From Symploca sp. SIO3C6 (lineage in GTDB: Bacteria; Cyanobacteriota; Cyanobacteriia; Cyanobacteriales; Coleofasciculaceae), in NCBI GenBank assembly GCA_010692425.1, contig JAAHHJ010000015.1:168717-232716 (forward strand): a DNA stretch of 64,000 nucleotides. Reading direction: 5' to 3'. Shown here piece by piece: positions 1 to 9,000 of the stretch. The position numbers and the translations under genes were made by a program. The notes beneath the pieces were generated by a model. It ran no database searches, was not told where the DNA came from, and was given only the letters and a program-made list of their open reading frames with translations. Numbering within the stretch: position 1 is the stretch's first letter; each line of letters starts with the position of its first letter.

Positions 1-570
1 TTAAAAGTCTTACTGAATAGAGATCAAGAGATTGGGATTCTGATTAAAAGTTATTTATTAGAAGGATTGACAGGTACTTTCCATAGCATACCCAAGCCAG
101 TAAATGATATCTTGACACCTGATCATCAACCTCAAGCAGCCATATTAGAATGGTCTGCCAAGCAGCCCTACTTTGGAAAAAATAGTAATATGGCTAAACA
201 AGCAGCAGGAAGAGCAAGTAAAGGATATGCGATTAATCTCCATGAAATTCGGCATGGGCTTGGCAGAACTTATGCTTCCAAGGGAAACAAGACTAAGCAA
301 GTCTTTATTAAAAATGCAAAACTTAAGCTGAAAGGTATTACCAAGAATCAGGAAAAAAGAAATATTGTCGTGAACCTGATCAAGAATGAACTGAAAGCAG
401 ATGTGGAGGCGATGAAGTCAGTTCTGAAGGATAAAAATGCATGGTCTGATATTCACGATCTTGATATCAGTCAAAAAGAAAAAGACAACCTAATGAACAC
501 AATTAAGAAAAACATTCGCAGTGGAGAAGATCAACTTCTTGCTCAGGATCTCGAAAGTTTAAAGAAGTAG
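1..570 (+). CDS. C-terminal part of a larger protein (5' end outside window), candidate polymorphic-toxin tail
   Basis: The frame is open from the first base of the window to a TAG at 568-570, so the internal TTG at 67 is probably not the real start and about 189 residues of a larger protein are visible. The tail is lysine-rich and charged. It holds a histidine/aspartate patch, TPDHQP near residues 38-43 of the visible part and NLHEIRHGLGRTYASKG near 78-95. The second patch includes HEIRH, which formally fits HExxH. Such patches are common in metal-dependent nuclease or peptidase toxin domains at the ends of secreted polymorphic toxins. A separate 194-residue ORF starts 21 bases downstream, the usual order for toxin and immunity protein. 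Function is inferred from context and motif only; I cannot assign a family. Confidence 0.5.
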   Translation, partial: LKVLLNRDQEIGILIKSYLLEGLTGTFHSIPKPVNDILTPDHQPQAAILEWSAKQPYFGKNSNMAKQAAGRASKGYAINLHEIRHGLGRTYASKGNKTKQVFIKNAKLKLKGITKNQEKRNIVVNLIKNELKADVEAMKSVLKDKNAWSDIHDLDISQKEKDNLMNTIKKNIRSGEDQLLAQDLESLKK

Positions 571-591
571 TTGTCATGACAACTTAAAACA

Positions 592-1176
592 ATGAAGAAT
601 CAGAACTTACCTGATTTAATAGCTAACTTATTTGAATTTATGGAAAATTCCGGTGTAAATGCTATTGATTTCCATATGGTGTACAGAGGTAATGAAAAAC
701 TCTGTAGTTTACTATCCCCTAAAATTAGCCGCTACTTTATTCCTATTGGAGAGCATAGTTCTCGATCGCTAATTTGTTATTGGAAACACATAGATGATGC
801 TCCTTTAGATAAATTGCCTCTGGTGTGGTTGGATAGCGAAGGTACTCCCAATAGTGTATTTGCCTCAAACGAGCATGATTTTTTATCTTTACTGCCTTAT
901 GATCTTGGAGGGATTTATGACTTTATAAGTAGCTGGGAGTCTTATCACGAACAGCCTGACAACTACACTTACCCCCTAGAGAAATATGATTCATCTGCTC
1001 TGGGATGTTTAATCGAAATATGTCAGGAAGATAACCCTGATTATACTCTTTTCGTACAATGGCTGAATCAATCTCTAGGTATTAAAATATGTGAAAATCC
1101 AGCAAAATTAGTCGGCGATGCCATTAGTCGATTTCCTCGTTTGAAGCCTTGGCTGGAAAAAAAAGGTGTCAGATAA
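592..1176 (+). CDS. hypothetical protein, candidate immunity protein
   Basis: This ORF encodes 194 residues, acidic and rich in aromatic residues, with no signal peptide or membrane segment, so it is likely cytosolic. The central part contains PLVWLDSEGTPNSVFASNEH followed closely by FLSLLPYDLGGIYDFISSW. That composition and size resemble many single-domain immunity proteins next to polymorphic toxins, including SMI1/KNR4-like folds, but I cannot place it in a named family. It starts at an ATG 21 bases after the preceding ORF, with no strong Shine-Dalgarno sequence (acttaaaacaATG). Co-transcription with the gene before it is likely. The alternative is an ordinary conserved hypothetical gene unrelated to its neighbour. 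Confidence 0.5.
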   Translation: MKNQNLPDLIANLFEFMENSGVNAIDFHMVYRGNEKLCSLLSPKISRYFIPIGEHSSRSLICYWKHIDDAPLDKLPLVWLDSEGTPNSVFASNEHDFLSLLPYDLGGIYDFISSWESYHEQPDNYTYPLEKYDSSALGCLIEICQEDNPDYTLFVQWLNQSLGIKICENPAKLVGDAISRFPRLKPWLEKKGVR

Positions 1177-1288
1177 ACCCATTTGTAGGCTGTTGCGAAT
1201 GCTGCGATAATAGCAAGGGGAATGATAGCGCTTAATTTAATACCAACTAGACACACTATCAATACTTGAATTATAGAGATAGTGATGG

Positions 1289-1489
1289 CTAGTGTGGCAA
1301 ATAGTATGGTTCATGCACGAAGCTAATGCCAAATCCCAAGGGTGCCACCAGGGTGTCGATTTCTCCTTCTACACCGATACTGGTAGCAAAGGCAAGGGAG
1401 GTGTTGTAACCCTGCTCTTTTTCTGAGGAGAGGGTATAGGTAACGCTTTCGGCTTCAATAATTTCTAAGGAAGAGGATCCGCTATCCAA
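1289..1489 (-). pseudogene. frameshifted 3' fragment of the LamG/crystallin-like gene
   Basis: This minus-strand frame overlaps the last 25 bases of the 1173-residue ORF upstream of it and continues for 66 codons to a TAG. It reads LDSGSSSLEIIEAESVTYTL and then a glycine/valine-rich stretch (SIGVEGEIDTLVAPLGFGIS). It has no plausible start of its own: TTG at 1489, with no Shine-Dalgarno sequence. The upstream protein ends abruptly in the unrelated-looking SLSWIADPLP. The simplest reading is one indel near 1480-1500 that moved the original C-terminus into this frame. A sequencing error could give the same picture. Confidence 0.55.
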
Positions 1490-4400
1490 CTCAGTGAGGA
1501 ATCTGAATTTTGTAATTGCTCACCATTGGCTTGAGTATTTTTAACTATTCCGTTAGGGACAGAATTAATAACTTTGACAAAGAAGGAACCGTGTTGGATG
1601 TTGTAGGCAGCGCGATTACTCTCGACGTTGTCGGTATAGTTATACTCTTCCTCAGTAGCCTGTCCATTCAAAACCAGAGCAAACTGTTCCCCATTACGGG
1701 GTACATCTGCCCAAATTTCGGTAATCCTCAATTGGAGTCGGTTTAACTCGGCATAAATCTGGGCAATTTGGCGCTCGATTACCATCGCCTTCTCTGTCAT
1801 GGCATCGGCTGTAAGTTCCACCTTGACGCTACGGTAAGTTGGTACAGGTACAGAGGTTTCTCCTAAATGACGTTGAGATTGGAGGTAGGGAATAGCAGTA
1901 CCTGTAAACTCTTCCCCTTCATAGAGCATTACCTTAACGCCTTGCTCTAAGCGGATGGATTGAATCTTACCGATAAATTGAGTATCGATAGCTCCTTGAT
2001 AACCTGTAGTTAGACTCAAACTTTCACTTTGGAAAAAACTTCCGGTGAAAAGTTCTACACTTCTTTGACTTATTCTTTCATTGAGTTGCTCGCGCTGTAG
2101 AAATAACTCAGCTTTTTCTTCCTCAAGCTCACTAATTCTGACTGCTACACCCATACTGGGCACACTTTGTAACTGGACTGTGCAAGTATCAGCTCCAGAG
2201 CCATCACTAATGGTAATTCTGATACTGCCCAATTGAGTACCAGGGGCACGGGCAATTAGGAGTAGCTGAGGATTTAACTGTAATTGACCCCTGGAAGTAT
2301 GGGTATTGTAATAGGTAGCTAGAAATTCATCTTCCATACCCCGGAAGTAGAGGGCAATTTTACCAGTGGCACTTTCAAACAGTTGGGGATTATCCTTAGT
2401 TTCGGCAAATTGCAGCAAGCCACCAAATACACTCATACCCATAGGATCGAGATGAATTAAAGGCATGGGTAAAGACTTCTCATTCGTCAACAGCTTGCGA
2501 ATCTCTCCCAATTGCCCCCGTTTCATCTCTAATTCGGTGCCCTTGGACATGATTTGTACTTCTAAGGAAAGGCGTTGTGTTTCTAATTCCCTTAATTGTG
2601 CTGCTAGCTGGTTGAGACGATGGTTAACTTGATTTAATTCATTAACTAGTGCCTGCAAGTTAACGACAATGCGATTGTAGGGAGGAGGAGATGATGAGGT
2701 CCCCCAAAGTCTTTTTCGAGATTCTGTATAGGGATGGATAATTCCACCAGGTGCATAGAGAGTTACCCTTACCCCTGAATCTATTTCTAGGGAACCCCTA
2801 CCTATAGAAAGACCATTAACACCACCATTGTAGCCTTGAGTAAACCGAAAACTTTCACCTTGAAACTTCAATCCTGAGTAAAAAGTAGCTCCTACCGTGC
2901 TATTAGCTTGCTGACGCTCTAATTGCACCTGGCGACGCTGGCGATTCTTAGTTTCTCGCTCATTAGCCCGAATTTTCTCTTTAACTGTTTGATGTTCAGC
3001 TAATAGTTTTGCTAACTCCGATTCTAGGCGAGGAATAGTTTCTCGCTCTAAATTAGTTGTGACATTAATTAGATTGACATCTTCTCCCTCAACTCCCTCT
3101 GGGAATATTTCTAGTAAGTTAGCAGGAAGTTGCTCTTTAATTTTTTCCAGGGGAATGTTATCTAAAATCTGAGCAAGTTTACCGTTTTTAGTTAAGGCAA
3201 AATCTAATACCGCTATGTGATTATGCTGATCATCTTCACTCTTGGTAGCTACAGCTAACATCACTCTTGCATCTTGTTTCGTGGGTTTGGGGGTGGAATC
3301 ATTACCTGTGATTACATCTTCCTGTTGGAAATAAAGTAAAGCAGATAAACCAGATTCAATGGTGCGATGCTTGAAACCGAAACTAGTACGACTGATACCA
3401 CGGGATTCTCCTAAGGGTGCAGCCGAAGCAATCCAAGTTTCTAGCCCTGGATTCATGCCGCCAATAGTAGCGTCAATAGCATTATCAGTTTGGTCATAAA
3501 GATTAATTCCGATTCCCTCATCAAAACGATAATAAATCAGTAAACCTAACTCATTACCAACAAGGCGATGATTGAAGTTAGCTTGAATTTCCTCTTCAGA
3601 GAGTCTGCGATTCCAAATACGTACTTCATCAAGGCTACCGTCGAAGTAATCGCTACCTTTTTTTCCATTAAACTTCCTGCCTAATTGCCAGCCATAACCA
3701 CTAATATCCCCCATAACCATATCGGGCAATTCTTCACTCCAAGCTTTGACACCATTGTGATAGGTAGTTATCTGGGAAATATTATCAGCATGATGATGTT
3801 CAACTGTAATCGCAAGATGATGCCAATCTGCGATTGCTTGACTGACGTTTTCCTGTTGTGCAGCCGTTGTCGGTAACTGCTTGCCCCGGAAATTTAGTCC
3901 TAGAAAATCAGCATAATAACCAAAGCTGAAGATATCCTCACCTTCGCTATTAGTTTTACTCAACAGCATTTGGTTAGGAATTACCTCTAGTGGTGCTTCC
4001 TCAGATTTATCCCTGGGATTTACCCACATTTCGATCGTGAAATTTTCTCCTGGACTAAATTCTCCCAAGTTTATATAATCGTCCACCCCATCCAATTGCA
4101 AAGCCGATTCAGAAAAATTGCTACCACTGTTAGCAGTTAAAGCTGAACCTCTGGTATTAAACCAACCATCCTGAGAACGCTCAATATTAAAGGAGTCAAT
4201 ACGATCAGTTTGGCTATTGTGGGCAAAAATTTGCCAACGCTTAATATCAGTAATTTGAGTAGGAAGCTGTAATACCGAGAAGTGCCCCCCTTGTAAATTG
4301 CGGATAAAATCTAATTCCTGAGTCGGTTCAAAAAAAGGCATTTCATCCATATCCTTTGCCCCTAAAGTATCCTTGGAGTTAAGGGGACGAAATTTGTTAC

Positions 4401-4986
4401 GACTACGGCGGAAACGCACATCCAGACTCATCCGTAACTGATTTTCAACAAATACAAAACGATCTACTAATAAGGTTTCATTAACTACAGGAATATCGAT
4501 AGATTGATTATCCTCACTTTGAACAGAAACGAATAAAGCATTTTTATCTTCTGCACCAATTGCCTGACGAAAAACATAGACATACTTTTGGTCAGAGAGT
4601 ACTTGAAAAGGGGCATCAGCAGTGAATCTGGCAGTACTAGAAAGAAAAGGATCAATTTCTTCTAATCTTACTTGTTCGTCAATTCCTACTTCCTCACCAC
4701 CAAACTTGACTAAAGGTAAAGTTTTAGGAGCAATTACACCAAAACCAACTTGCGCAAGTTCGTTAGGGAATCGTAACTCTATAGGAGTAGCAGACCAATT
4801 TTTAGCATCAATAGTCTGTTCATTCTGACCATCTAAATTCAGTAAACTGTAGTAAATACGGTGATTTTCGCCCATGGCAAAGGCAATCATTGTGCCATTA
4901 TGCCTAACCATCGTGGTGTATTGGTAAACTTGGTTTGAGTAGGTTTTGAGGAATAGTTTTTCTAATTCTGAATTGGTTTTTTTCAT
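1465..4986 (-). CDS. large LamG-domain protein with crystallin-like domains and coiled coils
   Basis: The protein has 1173 residues and starts at ATG with a weak Shine-Dalgarno sequence. No classical signal peptide is visible. A LamG/concanavalin-like domain covers about residues 285-510 (ALQLDGVDDYINLGEF, FTIEMWVNPRD, FDGSLDEVRIWNR). Charged coiled-coil stretches near 640-690 and 775-830 alternate with two beta/gamma-crystallin-like segments, near 695-765 (ATFYSGLKFQGESFRFTQGY) and 1000-1065 (ELFTGSFFQSESLSLTTGYQ). This architecture suggests a large adhesive or toxin-like protein. The C-terminus appears to be lost to a frameshift, with its continuation in the next downstream frame. It lies alone on the minus strand between two plus-strand regions. 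Family function is unknown to me. Confidence 0.8.
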   Translation of the reverse strand: MKKTNSELEKLFLKTYSNQVYQYTTMVRHNGTMIAFAMGENHRIYYSLLNLDGQNEQTIDAKNWSATPIELRFPNELAQVGFGVIAPKTLPLVKFGGEEVGIDEQVRLEEIDPFLSSTARFTADAPFQVLSDQKYVYVFRQAIGAEDKNALFVSVQSEDNQSIDIPVVNETLLVDRFVFVENQLRMSLDVRFRRSRNKFRPLNSKDTLGAKDMDEMPFFEPTQELDFIRNLQGGHFSVLQLPTQITDIKRWQIFAHNSQTDRIDSFNIERSQDGWFNTRGSALTANSGSNFSESALQLDGVDDYINLGEFSPGENFTIEMWVNPRDKSEEAPLEVIPNQMLLSKTNSEGEDIFSFGYYADFLGLNFRGKQLPTTAAQQENVSQAIADWHHLAITVEHHHADNISQITTYHNGVKAWSEELPDMVMGDISGYGWQLGRKFNGKKGSDYFDGSLDEVRIWNRRLSEEEIQANFNHRLVGNELGLLIYYRFDEGIGINLYDQTDNAIDATIGGMNPGLETWIASAAPLGESRGISRTSFGFKHRTIESGLSALLYFQQEDVITGNDSTPKPTKQDARVMLAVATKSEDDQHNHIAVLDFALTKNGKLAQILDNIPLEKIKEQLPANLLEIFPEGVEGEDVNLINVTTNLERETIPRLESELAKLLAEHQTVKEKIRANERETKNRQRRQVQLERQQANSTVGATFYSGLKFQGESFRFTQGYNGGVNGLSIGRGSLEIDSGVRVTLYAPGGIIHPYTESRKRLWGTSSSPPPYNRIVVNLQALVNELNQVNHRLNQLAAQLRELETQRLSLEVQIMSKGTELEMKRGQLGEIRKLLTNEKSLPMPLIHLDPMGMSVFGGLLQFAETKDNPQLFESATGKIALYFRGMEDEFLATYYNTHTSRGQLQLNPQLLLIARAPGTQLGSIRITISDGSGADTCTVQLQSVPSMGVAVRISELEEEKAELFLQREQLNERISQRSVELFTGSFFQSESLSLTTGYQGAIDTQFIGKIQSIRLEQGVKVMLYEGEEFTGTAIPYLQSQRHLGETSVPVPTYRSVKVELTADAMTEKAMVIERQIAQIYAELNRLQLRITEIWADVPRNGEQFALVLNGQATEEEYNYTDNVESNRAAYNIQHGSFFVKVINSVPNGIVKNTQANGEQLQNSDSSLSWIADPLP

Positions 4987-5302
4987 TACTTTAGTTTGAT
5001 GATTTTAGTTGTGTATTTAGTGGTTATGACAAGACAAGAGATTGAGTAAAAACTTAGCTGTATTCCAGATATGAATATCAACTATTTGCTGACTTATTAA
5101 GCTTTAAATCAACAAATAATAGATACGGCACCTATTTATTAGATTAAATAAAATTCATAGTTGATGCTTTCACTTGTAGGGAAAATTGATTTCCAATTTT
5201 GGAAACCAAACTCTTGCCTCTGACTAATCACTGTGTCACCTATGCTGTTGAGAGTGGATGAACTGCCCGCACTTCGTGCCACTTTCCTAACATCTTCCAG
5301 CT

Positions 5303-5326
5303 CCTGCTCTCAACATTGAGAGCAGG
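5303..5326. repeat. 24-bp inverted repeat (hairpin)
   Basis: Two perfect 11-bp arms, CCTGCTCTCAA and TTGAGAGCAGG, are separated by only CA. It lies 16 bases before a second inverted repeat. This kind of short dispersed palindrome is common between cyanobacterial genes. No T-tract follows on either strand, so it is not an obvious terminator. Confidence 0.6.
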
Positions 5327-5342
5327 GCAGCAAGTCTTGAAG

Positions 5343-5368
5343 TCCCTCTCCCAGGTTTAGGAGAGGGA
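5343..5368. repeat. short inverted repeat of the TCCCTCTCC...GGAGAGGGA type
   Basis: Arms TCCCTCTCC and GGAGAGGGA surround an 8-base loop and are followed by TTTAGGGTGAGGG. The layout resembles dispersed repeat remnants found between cyanobacterial genes. Together with the adjacent palindrome it may be the remains of one small non-autonomous element. Confidence 0.5.
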
Positions 5369-6080
5369 TTTAGGGTGAGGGCTAACAAAGGTAACATATG
5401 TCCCCGAGTTATAAGCTTGTTGCTCTAAACAGGGAGCTTGAATAGTAAGTAGCCAAAATTTTCTACTCCCTATTCCATTTGGTGAGAGTTATTCATTTTG
5501 TGAGTAGAGAAAAAAAGCTTTTGTAAAGTTAAGCTTTTCCTTGATACTGGAAAAATATAAGTAGAAATTATATAAAAAATATTTTCATAAGTATGGAGTG
5601 ATATTTTAGTAACATTACTTATTAAACTATCAAAACTAAATATTATTGAGCATCTGAATAATTCGAGAAATCAGGTATTCTGCATTTTTTGAACATAAAT
5701 TTATATTTAATGATTATTGATATGCACCTATCTTTATAAATTTTAACTTTGTATTTTTTCAAAAAAGTCTAGGTAAAACTAGTCGCTATACCTAGAGAGT
5801 GATGTTATATTCGCTATATGCAGTTAAGCAATAGCTCCAGTTGAACGTTAAACTGACGAATTGAGTTATTTGCAAAACCAGAAAATTCACAGTCAATAAA
5901 TTCTGTCCAGGGCATAATCTTTCCTGATTTCGCATCAAACCAATTCGCTGTAAAGATTTAGCTCCTAAGTAAAAATCTAAATCTTTACAAATTGATGTCA
6001 CTTGGTTTCAAGTTGGATAGATTCAGTTGTTCAATTTTTAACCAGAGTAAATAAATGATGTTCTTACAAGGATTAAAGTA

Positions 6081-9000
6081 ATGACAAAGGTTAGCTTTAT
6101 CAGTGATAGTACTTTGGATAACTCTACTCATATTGGCTTAGATGTAAATACTGATGACTTTCAGAAAATTGGCGCTCAGCTTGAAAAGATTCCCGAAATA
6201 TTGAATAAGACTCACACTGCTTTGTCTGAGATAGAACATGGAATTCAAAATGCTGACAAATTCTTAAAAGAAGCTCCTCTATTTGGAGATAATTTGACAC
6301 TATCGTCATTTTCAAATTCTTCTCTATCTACACAGACTTCTAGTTCCCAAACTTCTGAATCCCTCAATTTCATTGGCGAAATTCGCAATACTCTAGATGA
6401 AGTTTTGCAGGAAATTAAAGATTTTTCAGAAGATGCAACAATCGGACAAATCAAAGATGTTTTCTTTGAACAGTTTGGTTCTGCAGGACTAAAACTGATT
6501 CAAAATAGAAATGATATTGGAATTACTCTTACCGATGATAAACTCAAATTTGATTTAAAGTTAAATTCTGATTTACCTTCTTTTGAACGAGCTATTGACA
6601 CAGATTTAGGCGTCCCAGGATTGAACCTGAGTTTGGAGGACAATAGTAAAGTTCAACTCGATTTCGACTATGAATTCGATTTTTCCTTTGGTATAAATCA
6701 AAATGAATTTTTCTTCGATACCCCGCTTGAGAATGATATTGAGATCGACGTTAGTACATCATTTTCTAATCTAGACATCGATGGTGAACTTGGATTTCTA
6801 CAAATCGATGTTATTGATAATTTAGAAAACCCCAGCCTATTTGAATTGGGGCTAGACATTGATCTAAGTGTAAACAACGGAATCCCTTCAGTGGCAATGG
6901 TTAACCCCACTGGAAGTCTTAACCTCAACCTAGATCTTATGGCAGGTTTAGAAGATGATGAGAAGGAGCCAATTTTTCCATCAATTAGTACTGATTTTTC
7001 TCTAAGTTGGGAAGATTTCTTTGGGAACCCGTCTTCCGATCCTGAGATTGCATTCAATAATGTTCAATTAGAGCTAGGTTCATTTCTGAGTGGCTTCGCT
7101 GAACCAATCATCAACGCAGTTGACAAAATAATTGCTCCCTTTGAACCTATCCGTAAAGTCTTAACCACGAATATACCAGGACTTGATGATATCGGTATTG
7201 AGATCAATCTTTTAAATTTAGCAGGTGTTCCTAACAACTCAAAGCTTTTTGACGCAATTGACCAATTTGGAACCATAATAGAAGCTGTTAGTACAGCACA
7301 AGATACTGCTGATAACCTTTCGGAATCTGATCTCTTCATCGATCTTGGCAGCTTCACCGCTAACGTCAATGGTGAAATTGTAACTAGCAACCCTAATCAG
7401 GATACTTTACAGCAAGCAGAAGCTAAGGGGTTCAGTTTCTTCACAGATGTTAAAGATATTCCTGGAGGAGGGCTGAGTTTTCCGCTTTTTGACACACCTA
7501 CTGAAGCTTTCAATTTACTCCTCAATAAAGATGTAGATCTCTTGAATTTTCAGTTGCCTGAGTTTGGAGCAGGTTTCGACTTCAAGAAAAAGATACCCTT
7601 ACCTGTACCACTACCAATCCCAGTTTTTGTCAACTATGACTTTGATGCCAACTTCACAAGCCCAGGTATTATATTTGGATACGATACAGCAGGTATTAGG
7701 AATGGTGCTCCTTTTCAAGGTTTCTTCGTAAATGGCAGCAATCCCCTTTTTGAAGTCGATGCCGAAATTTCGGGAGGAGTAAGTGCTGGTGTTCCCAAAA
7801 TTGCTGAAGCAGGTGGCGATGCATTCATTAAGGGAGAGGTTGATTTTTACCTCCCTGGTAGACAGGAGAAAGCTCGGATTCAAGATCTTGTCAATAGCTT
7901 TAGTGACAACAACTTTTTTGACGCTGATGGGAGTGTAACCGCTGGTGCCAGTATATGGGCAGAACACATTACGTTTAATCCAATTAAAGGATTTTTAGGA
8001 ATTCTGACTGGGGATTTTGATAAACTTGTTGACCGATATGAGAAGAATTTGGTTACATTTGATATCTTTGATTTTGGAGGTAGTAGCGATGCTCCTACAC
8101 CTGAACCACCAAATCTAGCTACGCTTTTAAATAATGGTGAACTTCGTCTTAATATGGGGCGTTTTGCTAATGAGCGCAACATCAATCAAGATATTGAAGA
8201 TGAGAACTTCAGTGTCACCTCTAATGTTATTGTTTCAGCCTTTGGAGAACAGGAGACATATTCCAACATTAGCAAGATCATCGCCTATGCCGATACAGGA
8301 AATGATGTGATCTCCATCGAAGCTAATGTCATAGCTGAACTCCACGGCGGATTGGGTGAGGACAATCTCTACGGTGGTTCTCAAAACGATCTTCTCTTTG
8401 GAGAAAGAGGCGCAGATAGACTTGTAGGTAATAGTGGTAACGACCAACTGCATGGTGGTGAGGATAGTGATAGGCTGTATGGTGACGAAGGGAATGATCA
8501 ACTACTAGGTGAAGCTGGAGATGACTTACTCGACGGTGGTGTAGATCATGACCTTCTCTTAGGTGGGGATGGTGAAGACACCCTCATTGGTGGTGTAGGT
8601 AATGATTCACTTGAAGGTGAAGACAAAAACGACAGTTTATTTGGCGGCGACGGAAATGACATCCTTCAAGGGGACAATGGTAATGATCTACTCGTTGGTG
8701 GTTCTGGGGAAGATAGCCTTGATGGTGGAAAAGATAATGATAGGTTATTCGGTGAGGTTAACAATGACGAATTAATAGGCGGAATTGGTAATGACTTGCT
8801 TGATGGCGGAGAAGGAAATGATACCCTGAAGGGAGGTGATGGCAATGACCAGCTGTTTGGTGGTTTCCGCGTAATAGTTGAGCCGATTTTTGACGACAAT
8901 GGTCAGCAAGTCCTTGATGAAAATGGTCAGCCAGTGTTTACCACGCCCGAATTTTTGGATGATTCTGGTCATGATTTTCTTGATGGTGGTGAGGGAGAAG

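Larger units (their letters stand above)
4987..6080. other. intergenic region between divergent large genes
   Basis: About 1.1 kb separate the start of the LamG-type gene (minus) from the RTX gene (plus). I see no convincing gene; a 69-codon minus-strand frame at 5792-6001 has no Shine-Dalgarno sequence or recognisable protein. The left half holds two inverted repeats listed separately. The right half, about 5,500-5,790, is very AT-rich. Promoters for both flanking genes must lie here, but no clear -35/-10 pair stands out. Confidence 0.6.

Noticed and set aside
5792..6001. 69-codon minus-strand frame before the RTX gene
   Set aside because: No recognisable product, no ribosome site, and AT-rich composition like the surrounding spacer.
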